Virus record (IMG/VR): IMGVR_UViG_3300021178_000001
Location: 1 to 64,000 of that record
Strand: one strand, 5' to 3'
DNA: 64,000 nt
From: a virus
Shown: positions 32,346 through 41,980 of the stretch, one piece after another
How the letters are laid out: each line of letters starts with the position of its first letter
Numbering within the stretch: position 1 is the first letter of the stretch
The notes under the pieces: generated by a model
Database searches by the model: none
Seen by the model: the letters and a program-made list of their open reading frames with translations, nothing else
Told to the model about the DNA's origin: nothing
Position numbers and translations under genes: made by a program

Positions 32346-33544
32346 GAATCCGAAGAGACGGCTCGACTCAGTCCAACAACGTTCCTACTCCCTCCAACTC
32401 CAGTCGGTCGGACGACTTCGCTCTGTATCGCTGCGTCGTGACGAGAGTCGTTTACGTGGACAACGCGGCCAACGTCACCACGAACTCCTCGAACCCGAGG
32501 ATCTTGTACGACGTCGTCGTGTTGGGAGGATTCAAGTCCGGTCAAATCTTGTCCAACTGCAGGCTGGCGTCCGACCTGGGTGGAGAGTCAGGCTTTTACG
32601 AGAGAGTGCTGAGAGCTTGCACCAACGAACTGAGCACGACGAGGCTCAGCGACGCCGACGGAGACGTCGTTTTTGTGCAGTTCGTGCAGGGTCACAGTGC
32701 TTATCCGGTTATCATAGGGCTCGACAACGGTATCCACACGGTCACTTTAATCGGGGCTAACTTGGCGGATGGGCCAAGATTGTTGAGAGAATACAACGGC
32801 GTTCGCGAGACGATCAACAATTTCGGAGAGTGGAAGCAAGAAGTTAAGTCAGGCTCCGCGAACCCCGAAAAGGGGGCGTTTTTCGCCGCGGCAGTTCCGT
32901 TGGTCACTACTTTCATTTCGAAGGACGAGAAGGTCACTAGGACGTTCAAGAGCGGTCTAACGATAACAGAAGAAGGTCCAGCGGACAAAGTGACCAGCGC
33001 TTTTAAGACTGGCTTGCTCGAAGTCAGCGACGGACTCAACGACAGAGTAACGGCGACGTTCAAGAACGGCTTGAACATAGTCGAAGACGGAGTCGCGGAC
33101 AAGATCACGGCAACCTTCAAGAACGGTCTAACGGTCACGCAAGACGGAGCTGCGGACAAAGTCACGATGTCTTTTTCCCACGGCCTACAAGTCGTGGAGG
33201 ACGGCTCGGCCGACAAAGTCACGGTGACGACGGCTGGAGGAGCCACAGTAACGATCGACGGAGCGGGAGACAACATCAAGCTGAAAACCGCGGGAGGAGC
33301 CGAGCTTAACTTGAGTACCGGTAAAGTTGCGTTGGGACAAGGATCGGTTGAGATCTTGGACAAGCTTTCCAAGGTAGCGGATCTGATATCTCAGTGGGCC
33401 ACGACTGTGGGAGCGGTGCACACGCACCTCGGTAACCTCGGCTACCCTTCTGATATTCCAGACAATTTTCTAGGTTACCTGCAACTTGGCTCGGACGAAG
33501 CCGCTCAAAAAGCCTTAGTTGACTCTATCAAGGGAACTCTGTAA
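32342..33544 (+). CDS. Baseplate central spike protein with repeat beta-helix
   Basis: 400 residues. Residues about 25-140 fit an OB-fold domain of gpV/gp5-type spikes (VTRVVYVDNAANVTTNSSNP, VVVLGGFKSGQ). Residues about 195-320 are a run of six or seven repeats of about 19 residues (FKSGLTITEEGPADKVTSA, FKNGLTVTQDGAADKVTMS), ending in TTAGGATVTIDGAGDN, a beta-helix needle. The C-terminus has VGAVHTHLGNLG, with possible metal-binding His. The start overlaps the hub stop. Confidence 0.75.
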   Translation: MRIRRDGSTQSNNVPTPSNSSRSDDFALYRCVVTRVVYVDNAANVTTNSSNPRILYDVVVLGGFKSGQILSNCRLASDLGGESGFYERVLRACTNELSTTRLSDADGDVVFVQFVQGHSAYPVIIGLDNGIHTVTLIGANLADGPRLLREYNGVRETINNFGEWKQEVKSGSANPEKGAFFAAAVPLVTTFISKDEKVTRTFKSGLTITEEGPADKVTSAFKTGLLEVSDGLNDRVTATFKNGLNIVEDGVADKITATFKNGLTVTQDGAADKVTMSFSHGLQVVEDGSADKVTVTTAGGATVTIDGAGDNIKLKTAGGAELNLSTGKVALGQGSVEILDKLSKVADLISQWATTVGAVHTHLGNLGYPSDIPDNFLGYLQLGSDEAAQKALVDSIKGTL

Positions 33545-34185
33545 TGTCGATGAGCGGACCCGCTTTAGGAGACTTCGTTCGCTCCTCGATGGGCTTTCCC
33601 TTGCCTTTGTCCACTCAGCTCAACGGTTGGGGAACCGCCGTCGTTACCCACATTCAAACTTCGGCGATAGTCACTCACGCTCCTGGAACCGTCACTGGAA
33701 CTGCCCCGCCGAACGGAGGCGCTCTTTCTAACGGAGCCGCGGACAACGGCACGATTTCGGGACTCAGCGGCTCAGTGCTAGCCAGTTTAGTGGCTTCGGA
33801 CGCCGGATACGGCTACGTCACAGGTCGGTTGCAGACCTTTTGTGACGACATCGTGGCCCACATTCAGACTTACGGAAGAGTTCAGTTCGCGACCGGAAAC
33901 ATCGTTGGAAGTTGCTCGAACACTACGGGAACTGACGGAACCTTGACTGGAACCGGCCACGACGGGTTCGTCAAGAACTTGAACGGGTCGATATTGGCTA
34001 GCACCATTCACGCGGACGTGGGGTACCCAGGGTCGGTTTCAGGTCGCTTGAACGAGTTCTGCACGGCTTTCGTCACGTACATCATGGCCAACGCGGTCGT
34101 AACTCACACTAACGTAACGGCTATTTGTCCCGCGGGCGGCGGAGACATCATCGATGGGCAAGCTACCAATGGTACCGTAGCGTAG
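33544..34185 (+). CDS. Baseplate-region protein with internal duplication
   Basis: 213 residues, Gly/Thr/Ser-rich. A unit of about 75 residues occurs twice: LSGSVLASLVASDAGYGYVTGRL... and LNGSILASTIHADVGYPGSVSGRL..., each followed by an FxxDIVxHIQ-type helix and a Gly/Thr turn region. A partial third copy begins the protein. No family recognised. Its stop-start overlap with the spike gene suggests spike-tip or hub association. Confidence 0.55.
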   Translation: MSMSGPALGDFVRSSMGFPLPLSTQLNGWGTAVVTHIQTSAIVTHAPGTVTGTAPPNGGALSNGAADNGTISGLSGSVLASLVASDAGYGYVTGRLQTFCDDIVAHIQTYGRVQFATGNIVGSCSNTTGTDGTLTGTGHDGFVKNLNGSILASTIHADVGYPGSVSGRLNEFCTAFVTYIMANAVVTHTNVTAICPAGGGDIIDGQATNGTVA

Positions 34186-34188
34186 ACT

Positions 34189-34197
34189 TGATAAAAT
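34189..34197 (+). promoter_or_regulatory. Extended -10 promoter
   Basis: TTGATAAAATTA with TAAAAT at 34192-34197. The next gene starts with GTG at 34225 after GGGAG. Confidence 0.5.
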
Positions 34198-34224
34198 TAA
34201 AGGCAAGGTCGGGAGCGTTCAATC

Positions 34225-36309
34225 GTGGCTGATTCAGTAAGTCCCTTAAATCAACTGGTAGACAACATCTCTGGCTCGGTCCTGAATTTACTGGGACTGA
34301 GCAACGATTCCTACCCCAAGCAAGCCAACTCCAAGGAAGTCATGGCCGTGCTGAGTACGGTCGACGGTTCTAACTGGCTGAAACTCAGTTTTCCCTACAC
34401 TTTCTCGGTGGTGAACATCGGCGGCACGGGAAATAACCCCTTCACCGACTTTTCTTTGCCCCTCGCTCCCACTTCTTTGAAACAGACCGAAGAGTTCGCC
34501 ATCTCGATTCGCCCGACTCAGGGCGGCACGACGACCACTCACTCTGGAAATAGATACAAAACCTTAAATATAAAGGGGACTACTGGAGTGGCTCCTTTTA
34601 AGGGATCCGGAGGCGCGAGAGCCAAGACGGGCGTCGCCATATTCCAGCCGAAACAGCTCAAGTACCTCTCGGGGTACGAGGTGTTCATTCGACTGCGCAA
34701 CTGGTTCCGGGCGTACTACGAGTACAAGAAGACACAAGGGAAGCACGCCGTAGGTCTTCGTCTGGTGTTCAAGAACTACAAGGACGGAGAGTTTCTCATA
34801 GTCGAGTTGGTCAAGTTCGACATGGAGCGCCAAGGTTCGAGGTCGTTTCTTTACGACTACGACCTCGAGTTCAAGGTGATCTCGCACTTGTCCTTCACGG
34901 CGCTGAACAACCGCACCACGGGTTTCGAGGAAGCTCTGGAGACCGTGAACGACGTTCTAGACACTTCCCGCGGCGTGATGCTGCGCTCGCAAGACATCCT
35001 TCGTCAAGTTGAGTCCACGTACGAGTCGATCGTGGTCGAGCCGCTCCGCAAGATCTCCTTGACCGTCAAGGCGGCCATCGGTGTGGTTACCGTAGCCGGA
35101 GACATGGGCAACAAGGCGATCAAGAACACCGTCTCGTCTTTCTCGGCTCTGACCATACTCTTGGGACTCAAAGCTCAGCAAGACGCGAACAAAGTGACGG
35201 GTGGACTCGACCACAGAATAGCGGCCGTCGTGCTGCCCAAAGACTTGACCAACGCGGCCAAGACTCAGGGCGCCAACTCGATCATCAACTTGAACGAAGC
35301 GCTGATGGCGATGGACCCTTCCGTGTTCCCGGAACAAACCAGAAACGCCCTCGCGCTGGACCAATCCGCTTCTCAAAAGTTGCCAAAGTCTTTTTACTCC
35401 AACACTCTGACCGGGTTAATTCGAGTCAAGAACAACTTGGAAGACTTCTTGAACTTGGGGTCTCCTCAGTACGACTCCATATTCGAGCGCACCGCCACGC
35501 TCAAGGCGTCTTTCACGAAGGTCCCCACTTCCGCAGAACTCGACTTGTTGGCGGCCTTCAACGACGCCATTTCGGCGCTCCAACTTCTTCTTTCGACCGA
35601 GTCTTTGTTCAAATCGAGCTACGACGCTAGGATAGCCGACATGATCTCTCGGTTCAACGGCAACATCGAGCTGTTCGCCGAGTCTGCGGTGCTGCAGCAA
35701 AAGTACGTGGCTGGACAAACTTTAGAGAGAATAGCTCAGCAAGAACTCGGCGACTCCACTAGGTGGGGGGAACTGGTCGAAGTGAACGGTCTAAAAGCTC
35801 CCTACGTGACCGACGACAAGTCCTCGACCTTAGAAGGAGTACTGAGACCCGGAGACACCTTCTTGATTCCGACCGCCGCGGTCAGCGGCTTCAGTCAAGT
35901 TCCTTCGGCCAAGGACATCAAGACTACGGTCGGATTGTCCGAGTTAGAGAAGTCTCTCGGGACTGACTTGAAGGTTACCAGTAACTTCGACTTGTCTTTG
36001 TCGAACTCGGGCGACTTGGAAGTGGTCTCGGGCGCCCAGAACATGGCTCAAGCCGTGATCCTGAAGCTGTCTTACACCAAGGGCGAGATCATGAGGTATC
36101 CGGAACTCGGCACCGGGTTGATTCCGGGAGTCAAGTTTCCACCGATCGAGACCATCAAAGAAGGGCTGACGAACACGCTGTTGCAAGACAACCGCATCGA
36201 TAATATTTTTGATTTAAGTATAATCAGAGATGGCAGTGCGGCGTACATATCCTTCAACTTAAAGATCAAGTCGATCGACATTCCCGTACCGATCAAGATT
36301 CCGCTGTAA
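34225..36309 (+). CDS. Baseplate protein: tube-initiator-like, LysM and gp25 domains fused
   Basis: 694 residues. The N-terminal domain (YLSGYEVFIRLRNWFRAYYE, LRLVFKNYKDGEF) resembles tail-tube initiator or DNA-circularisation type proteins. A LysM-like module at about 495-555 (QTLERIAQQELGDSTRWGEL, VNGLKAPY, LRPGDTFLIP) matches the gp53 type. The C-terminal 110 residues (QAVILKLSYTKGEIMRYPEL, GTGLIPG, NRIDNIFDLSIIRDG) form a gp25/GpW lysozyme-like wedge domain. T4 encodes these functions in separate proteins. Confidence 0.75.
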   Translation: MADSVSPLNQLVDNISGSVLNLLGLSNDSYPKQANSKEVMAVLSTVDGSNWLKLSFPYTFSVVNIGGTGNNPFTDFSLPLAPTSLKQTEEFAISIRPTQGGTTTTHSGNRYKTLNIKGTTGVAPFKGSGGARAKTGVAIFQPKQLKYLSGYEVFIRLRNWFRAYYEYKKTQGKHAVGLRLVFKNYKDGEFLIVELVKFDMERQGSRSFLYDYDLEFKVISHLSFTALNNRTTGFEEALETVNDVLDTSRGVMLRSQDILRQVESTYESIVVEPLRKISLTVKAAIGVVTVAGDMGNKAIKNTVSSFSALTILLGLKAQQDANKVTGGLDHRIAAVVLPKDLTNAAKTQGANSIINLNEALMAMDPSVFPEQTRNALALDQSASQKLPKSFYSNTLTGLIRVKNNLEDFLNLGSPQYDSIFERTATLKASFTKVPTSAELDLLAAFNDAISALQLLLSTESLFKSSYDARIADMISRFNGNIELFAESAVLQQKYVAGQTLERIAQQELGDSTRWGELVEVNGLKAPYVTDDKSSTLEGVLRPGDTFLIPTAAVSGFSQVPSAKDIKTTVGLSELEKSLGTDLKVTSNFDLSLSNSGDLEVVSGAQNMAQAVILKLSYTKGEIMRYPELGTGLIPGVKFPPIETIKEGLTNTLLQDNRIDNIFDLSIIRDGSAAYISFNLKIKSIDIPVPIKIPL

Positions 36310-36326
36310 ATCAGAGAAAGCTATAA

Positions 36327-39300
36327 ATGCCAAATCTAGTTTTAAAAAGTGAGCGCCAGATTCAGACCAGCATGCTGGCCGTGCTGATCGCTCAACTCGG
36401 CTTAAACGACATCAATCCGGCGTCCGTCATAGACATCCTCACGCAAGCCGCGGCACAGTCGGACTTCGCCCAGTACTACCAAATTGCGCAAGTCTCGAGG
36501 TTGGCCGACATCGAGTCTTTGTCGGGCACGGACCTCGAGCTCAAGGCTTTCGAGTACGGCATCTTCCGGTTGACGGCTCAAAAAGCCAGTGGATCGATCT
36601 CCATCTTGAGACCGACGGGATTCGTCAAGGTGTCCACGACTTTTTACGCCGGTTTTCCCGCCCCGATCGTGGGCGACTCGACCATCAACGTGAACGATGC
36701 CTCGAACGTGCTGATCGGGTCTTCGGGAACTCTGATTTTGGGTCGCGGCACCAACAACGAGGAGCAAGTCACTTACTCGGTCGCTCCCGTTAATAATATA
36801 AATTACTTCACTTACACTCTCAACGCTCCGGTGACCAAGAACCACTCGACTTCAGAGACAATCATTCTCAGACAAGGAACCGACGAGTTCGTTTTGGCCG
36901 GAACTATAGTCGTGGTTCCAGCTACGGGAACCAGCAACGAGATTCAGTTCGCCACCGTGAACGACGAGACTCTACTAGCTGGCGAAGCCGAAGTGGACAA
37001 CGTGGAAGTCATTGCGGTAGTTCCGGGATCTGACGGAAACATCGCGGCGGGTTCCATATTCGGTACGGCAGCTTTTCCGAGTCCCCCGTTCATCGGAGCT
37101 CGAGCCACCAACGCGGCCAAGTACACTACCGGTCAAGACTTGGAGCAAGACGACGACCTTCGGGACCGCATCAAGAACGCTGTTCAAGCCCTCACCAAGG
37201 GCATCAAGCAAGCCATCCAGACCGCCATCGTGGGTCTCGTAGACCCGATCTCAGCCAAGCGAGTCGTTTCGGCCTCGATCGTTTTACCCATAGCCGACGT
37301 GGACGCCGTGAAGATCTACATAGACGACGGCACGGGTTTTGAGCCTTCCTTCAACTCTCAGGGATTCGAGACCGTCAGAGCCAACTCGACCGGGGGCGAA
37401 CAGCGCCTTCAACTCGACCAATTTCCAGTCGTGAAGGCGCAAGTCGAGAACAACTTGTTTCAACCCTACGACATGTCCTCGGGTCCCTTGACTCTGACTT
37501 ATCAAGTTGGAACGCTGATCGAGACCGTGACTTTCCAGACCTCCGACTTCGACTTCCCGAGCATCGCTCAAGCCGAAGAAGTCGTGGTGGCTATAAATGC
37601 CCGATCGAATCTGATCGAAGCTAGAACTTCCGAAGCGGGACAAAAAATAGTCATCACCGCCAAAGCGGACGTGAACGAGAACATTCAGATTTTGTCCGGG
37701 ACCGCCAACTCGATACTATTCTTTCCGACCGACCGACGCGATACCCTGAACTTGTACATGGACGACGTGAAGCTGTCGAAAGACGGAGCCACGGCGATTC
37801 TGGACTCCGGGAACCAAGCTCCGTACAACTTGCTCGCGATCGGAGCTTACCCTCATTTTTTGACCTTCGTGGTGGACGGAAAGACGGCCAACCCTCAGAC
37901 CGCCACGATCAACTTGGCCGACGTCGCGATTCCCGCAGCCGTCACGGCGATAGAGGTCGCAGCCATGATCAACCGAGACATCTCGGGACTGACCGCTACG
38001 CCGATCAACACGAACACAAAAGTTAGGTTAGAGTCCAACACCAAGCTGACGGCTGCTTCTAAGATTCACGTCACGGGCGGAGACGCCAATAATTCTCTGA
38101 ACGGACTGAACTTTTCCACCACTGAAGTCGCGGGCATCAACGGAGACTACACCTTCAACCGAGAGCTCGGACTCATTCAGCTAGTCGTTCCGATGGGAGT
38201 CAACCAGACTGCGACCTCAGGATCTTTGTTCACCCGAGCCAAGCTGAGAGCCGGCAACTCTGAGGTTTACTCTCCCTCCAACGGACAAACCTTGGTAATC
38301 AGCGTCGACGGCGGGAGCAACCAGACCGTCACCTTCGACGCCTCGTTCGCGGGAGGTCAGACCGCTCAGTACTCCGCCGCCTTCATCAACGCTCGGCTTC
38401 TCGGAGCCACTGCGGTTGTTAGACAAGTCGGGTTCTTGAACTTCCTCGAGATCCGCACCAACACCTTCGACGTGTCGGGCTCGATCGTGATTCGGGGATC
38501 TTCGACGGGTAACTCCACCTTCGCGTTTCCGTTGGACTTAACCAAGACCTCGGACGTTCCGAACAAGGCTTACAAAGTTTCCGAAGACGCGGGACCTTAC
38601 GCCTTCGCCGAAGGTAATTCTCTCGTAGTAGTGATCGACAACGACATCGTCAACAACACTTTCTCGGTTCCATTGATTCAAGTCAGGTCAGTGTCCGGTG
38701 CCACTTCTGGATCAGTCTTCGCGGCTTCGACCCTCAACAACGTGTTCACACTCCAGAACCAAATCGTCGGGTACGCGGCGGCTTTCCAGAACGGTCCCAA
38801 CACGACGTCCGGAACCGTAGTCACCGTTTCGGTCTTGGGCGGCGGAATAGCCAGGTACACTTTCTCGGCGGCTCCTCCCAGCTTCGTGAACTTCGTGGTC
38901 GGCGACTTCGCCAAGCTGACCGGGTTCACGAACGTGGAGAACAACGTAAACGCCATAATAGTCAACAAGGGTGTCAACTACGTGGACGTGGCGAACTCGA
39001 TCGCCATAAACGCCAGTTCTCAAGCTGGGACGGGACTCTTGAGCGAGAAGCGGATCGTCGCGGCTTACAACCAGCTCACGGGTCAAGTCACCGTCGGCGT
39101 CGCCTTCACCAGTACTCCCGGAGTCGGCAACTCTCTGATGGTTATCCCCAGCACCACTCAGAACGTGGTGGACTACTTGAACAACACTCGCATAACTTCG
39201 ATTTCTTTGAAGGCTGACATCGAGGGAGTCTCGAACGACACCTTGGTGCAAATAGCTTCGCAGTCCGAGGGTTCGGACGGCTACGTTCAAGTCACGGGCG

Positions 39301-39743
39301 GCAACGCCAACGACGTCCTCGAGTTCGACACGTCTTTGTTTCGCGGGTTGGCGGGATACGAGTACTGGACCGGACTCACTAAGCTGGTGCACTCGACAGT
39401 TTACGGAGACGACTCAGACTTGACTTCGTTCGCCGGAGTCGGCGCCGCCGGAATCATATTCCGAATCTTGGCTCCCACCACGATCGACTTCCCAGTGTCC
39501 CTGCAAGTCGCTCTCAAAGAGGGATTCACGATCTCTGCCTTGGAGAACGAGATTCGCTCGGCCGTGACGGGTTACGTCAACTCGCTCGGCGTCGGAGAAG
39601 AAGTCGTGATCGAGGAGATCAGAGCTTCGGTCATCGCCATCGCGGGCATCGTGGACGTAGTTATTTTAGATCCCGTGGCCAACATCCCGACCGCGGACAA
39701 CGAGCTGGCTCGCGTAGCTGACTCAGCCATTCTGATAGGCTAA
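36327..39743 (+). CDS. Baseplate J-like wedge protein (gp6/gpJ family)
   Basis: 1138 residues, longer than P2 gpJ. The N-terminus (DFAQYYQIAQVSRLADIESL, SGTDLELKAFEYGIFR) and the core (ADNVEVIAVVPGSDGNIAAG-like, DLEQDDDLRDRIKNAV) are the gpJ signatures. Residues about 350-950 contain many beta-sandwich inserts. The C-terminus (TIDFPVSLQVALKEGFTISA, YVNSLGVGEEVVIEEIRASV) is the conserved wedge end. It forms the baseplate wedge ring. Confidence 0.8.
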   Translation: MPNLVLKSERQIQTSMLAVLIAQLGLNDINPASVIDILTQAAAQSDFAQYYQIAQVSRLADIESLSGTDLELKAFEYGIFRLTAQKASGSISILRPTGFVKVSTTFYAGFPAPIVGDSTINVNDASNVLIGSSGTLILGRGTNNEEQVTYSVAPVNNINYFTYTLNAPVTKNHSTSETIILRQGTDEFVLAGTIVVVPATGTSNEIQFATVNDETLLAGEAEVDNVEVIAVVPGSDGNIAAGSIFGTAAFPSPPFIGARATNAAKYTTGQDLEQDDDLRDRIKNAVQALTKGIKQAIQTAIVGLVDPISAKRVVSASIVLPIADVDAVKIYIDDGTGFEPSFNSQGFETVRANSTGGEQRLQLDQFPVVKAQVENNLFQPYDMSSGPLTLTYQVGTLIETVTFQTSDFDFPSIAQAEEVVVAINARSNLIEARTSEAGQKIVITAKADVNENIQILSGTANSILFFPTDRRDTLNLYMDDVKLSKDGATAILDSGNQAPYNLLAIGAYPHFLTFVVDGKTANPQTATINLADVAIPAAVTAIEVAAMINRDISGLTATPINTNTKVRLESNTKLTAASKIHVTGGDANNSLNGLNFSTTEVAGINGDYTFNRELGLIQLVVPMGVNQTATSGSLFTRAKLRAGNSEVYSPSNGQTLVISVDGGSNQTVTFDASFAGGQTAQYSAAFINARLLGATAVVRQVGFLNFLEIRTNTFDVSGSIVIRGSSTGNSTFAFPLDLTKTSDVPNKAYKVSEDAGPYAFAEGNSLVVVIDNDIVNNTFSVPLIQVRSVSGATSGSVFAASTLNNVFTLQNQIVGYAAAFQNGPNTTSGTVVTVSVLGGGIARYTFSAAPPSFVNFVVGDFAKLTGFTNVENNVNAIIVNKGVNYVDVANSIAINASSQAGTGLLSEKRIVAAYNQLTGQVTVGVAFTSTPGVGNSLMVIPSTTQNVVDYLNNTRITSISLKADIEGVSNDTLVQIASQSEGSDGYVQVTGGNANDVLEFDTSLFRGLAGYEYWTGLTKLVHSTVYGDDSDLTSFAGVGAAGIIFRILAPTTIDFPVSLQVALKEGFTISALENEIRSAVTGYVNSLGVGEEVVIEEIRASVIAIAGIVDVVILDPVANIPTADNELARVADSAILIG

Positions 39744-39753
39744 AAGGAGCTCC

Positions 39754-41082
39754 ATGGCTGACTCACTCAAGAAGATGCTCGACACGATTCCGCGCGTTTA
39801 CAACCCGGAATTCAACCCCGTCATCAACGCGTTCATAACCGCCATCGCGCAAGAAGACGACTTGATCTCGACTCAGATCGACAACGGCAAGGATCAAATA
39901 TTTATACGAACGGCTACGGGCCAGTACTTAAACAAGGCGGCTAACTCGCTCGGAGTGTCTCGTCCTCCGGCTCTCGGACTCGACGACCCCAACTTTCAAG
40001 AACTGGTTCCGAACTTGTCCCTGAAGCCCAAGCAAATCAAGAAGGCGTTCTACGACACCGCGGACGTCTTTTGGGGACCACTCTTCTCTAGAGCCAACGC
40101 CACGACTGCGAACTTTGCTCCCTACGACGTCTTGACCGGAGACGTTTTGTCCGTGATCGTGGACAACGGACCCGTGCAGAACATAAAGGCTCTGACGGGC
40201 GACATAGCGATCAACGGAGCGGCAACGGCCGAAGAGATCGTGAACGTGTTGAGTCGAGTCAAGGGAGCGACCGCTTCGGTCGTCGCCAACTCAGTCTCTG
40301 GGACCGAGCAAGTCAACCTTCGAACGAACACTCCCGGATCCGTCGGAACTGTGGAGTTCTTGACTTCTTCGATGGTGGGTCCGTCGAAGCTCGACTTCAT
40401 GATTCATTCCTACGACATCTTGGACTTACCTCAAAGAGTGTCGGTCTACAACTTGACCTCGCACGAGCTGGTCATCGAGATCCCGGCAATCGTTCCGGCG
40501 CTGAGACGCACTCTCAAGGGTTCGCACCACTTTCACGCCGACGGAACTCTGGAACCTCCAGAACCCACTTCCAACGGAATTTGGCAAGGCTCGTTCTTCT
40601 TTGATCCAACGGGGTCGCAGGGAGCGTTTACTCTGACGTCACAAAAGGCGACGCTGGAACAAACGCTGGATCGCGGTTCTGTGTACACCTCGATGACGGT
40701 GGACAGCTCGGCTTTGGTCGCCAACCCTTCCGGGATCTTCATGCTCAACTTTGGCTTTCAGAACCAAGAGGGACCGATCAGATATCGAGGAGTTCCGAAC
40801 TCAAACACGATTCTGATCGATCCCAGCTACGTCTTCAAGAACACTCACTTGTCGGGCGAGTCGTTCAACGTGCTGGCCAACCAGATCCCCTACACTCCGA
40901 GACGCAACGGACAAGACTTGGCTATATACCTAACGTCTCCGTCGAGCGCGAGGACGATCGTTCAGGGGATCTTGGACTCTTTGAAGGCAGCCGGAATCAT
41001 CATTCATTTCATAGTGTTGGCACCAAAATATAGGTACGTTTTAGACAATCCCTATTTGCCCGAGATCGAGCCTAGTCTTTAG
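39754..41082 (+). CDS. Baseplate gpI-like tail protein
   Basis: 442 residues. The N-terminus (TIPRVYNPEFNPVINAFITA and GQYLNKAANSLGVSRP) fits the P2 gpI / wedge family, which follows gpJ. Central and C-terminal parts add beta-rich domains (e.g. FMLNFGFQNQEGPIRYRGVP) that may contact the fibres. SD AAAAGGAG. It overlaps a reverse gene by 11 bases at the end. Confidence 0.68.
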   Translation: MADSLKKMLDTIPRVYNPEFNPVINAFITAIAQEDDLISTQIDNGKDQIFIRTATGQYLNKAANSLGVSRPPALGLDDPNFQELVPNLSLKPKQIKKAFYDTADVFWGPLFSRANATTANFAPYDVLTGDVLSVIVDNGPVQNIKALTGDIAINGAATAEEIVNVLSRVKGATASVVANSVSGTEQVNLRTNTPGSVGTVEFLTSSMVGPSKLDFMIHSYDILDLPQRVSVYNLTSHELVIEIPAIVPALRRTLKGSHHFHADGTLEPPEPTSNGIWQGSFFFDPTGSQGAFTLTSQKATLEQTLDRGSVYTSMTVDSSALVANPSGIFMLNFGFQNQEGPIRYRGVPNSNTILIDPSYVFKNTHLSGESFNVLANQIPYTPRRNGQDLAIYLTSPSSARTIVQGILDSLKAAGIIIHFIVLAPKYRYVLDNPYLPEIEPSL

Positions 41083-41305
41083 CCCTCTCTTCTATTAACT
41101 TTATGTAGTTCTCATCTACGTAATCCGCAATCATATAATGGTCACGTTCGGGCCATAACTCTGTACCTTCAGACATACAGATCCCAGGTAGACAATAACG
41201 TACCCTGTATGCAGGTGTTCCGTTAGGAAACTGATGATGTCCCAGAATTACAATGGGGTCATTTGATCCAGGTATACAAACTATGTCCTTGGATTTAAAT
41301 TTCAT
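41072..41305 (-). CDS. Hypothetical protein
   Basis: 77 residues, single beta-rich domain (FKSKDIVCIPGSNDPIVILG, YRVRYCLPGICMSEGTELWP) with an SH3-like pattern of short phage proteins. Function unknown. Overlaps the baseplate gpI-like gene end by 11 bases. Confidence 0.55.
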   Translation of the reverse strand: MKFKSKDIVCIPGSNDPIVILGHHQFPNGTPAYRVRYCLPGICMSEGTELWPERDHYMIADYVDENYIKLIEERAKD

Positions 41306-41339
41306 ACAACCCGTATCTCCCAGAGATCGAACCGAGCAT

Positions 41340-41642
41340 TTAAGATTTTCGTGTCAGTTTCGTCAACATTGAATGAATCTCGTTGACTTGATTCTCAATG
41401 TGCTCTAACCGTAAACGTGTGTTGTCAACGGGATCATGGACAAATGATGGTAGTCTTTTCCATTCTTTGTCTTGTTTCACCACTGCGTGTCCTACAGACA
41501 TCACTAAAACTACGCTATTTTCTTTAAAATCACTGGTTAAATTTTCAAAAGTATGAACGGCTGGAAACCAAGTGAAATCGCCTTCGGAATTATTAGCTAA
41601 CTTCAATGAAAAATAATGATCATATTCAGTGTTCTTAATCAT
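41340..41642 (-). CDS. Hypothetical protein with C-terminal coiled coil
   Basis: 100 residues starting at 41642 (MIKNTEYDHYFSLKLANNSE); the upstream open extension is a shadow. ATGA overlap with the upstream gene. The C-terminal TRLRLEHIENQVNEIHSMLT is a helix. Confidence 0.5.
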   Translation of the reverse strand: MIKNTEYDHYFSLKLANNSEGDFTWFPAVHTFENLTSDFKENSVVLVMSVGHAVVKQDKEWKRLPSFVHDPVDNTRLRLEHIENQVNEIHSMLTKLTRKS

Positions 41643-41857
41643 TTGTCTCCCTTCTTGTCTTTGCAATCTTCTACGCACTGGTTGTAAGCGACGGTGAATA
41701 TCAAGGCGCTCGCTATGAAAAGAAGTCCCGGAAATGGGCTCTCGAACAAATAAAAACTGAACATTATTATTCCAACCAAAGTTAAAAATAAAAACGAGAG
41801 CACTACTGTGGAAAGTACAGTAAAAATCGCCGCTTCAATCAAACATTCTTTCTTCAT
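41639..41857 (-). CDS. Small membrane protein with two transmembrane segments
   Basis: 72 residues. Two long hydrophobic segments (FTVLSTVVLSFLFLTLVGII and GLLFIASALIFTVAY), with Cys near each end of the membrane region and a lysine-rich tail. ATGA overlaps on both sides. Confidence 0.55.
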   Translation of the reverse strand: MKKECLIEAAIFTVLSTVVLSFLFLTLVGIIMFSFYLFESPFPGLLFIASALIFTVAYNQCVEDCKDKKGDK

Positions 41858-41979
41858 TTTGCTTTCCTCACGCTCGGGATCTCTCGGATCTCGTTCACGG
41901 TGTCTTTAGCAATCTCCACGATAACGAAGAACGCTATGAAACAAATCAGGGTAGCTATAAGTGCTTTAATTTGATACAT
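41854..41979 (-). CDS. Micro-membrane protein
   Basis: 41 residues, one transmembrane helix (ALIATLICFIAFFVIVEIA) and a charged tail. GAGG lies four bases before the ATG, and ATGA overlaps the next gene. Confidence 0.5.
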   Translation of the reverse strand: MYQIKALIATLICFIAFFVIVEIAKDTVNEIREIPSVRKAK

Positions 41980-41980
41980 T

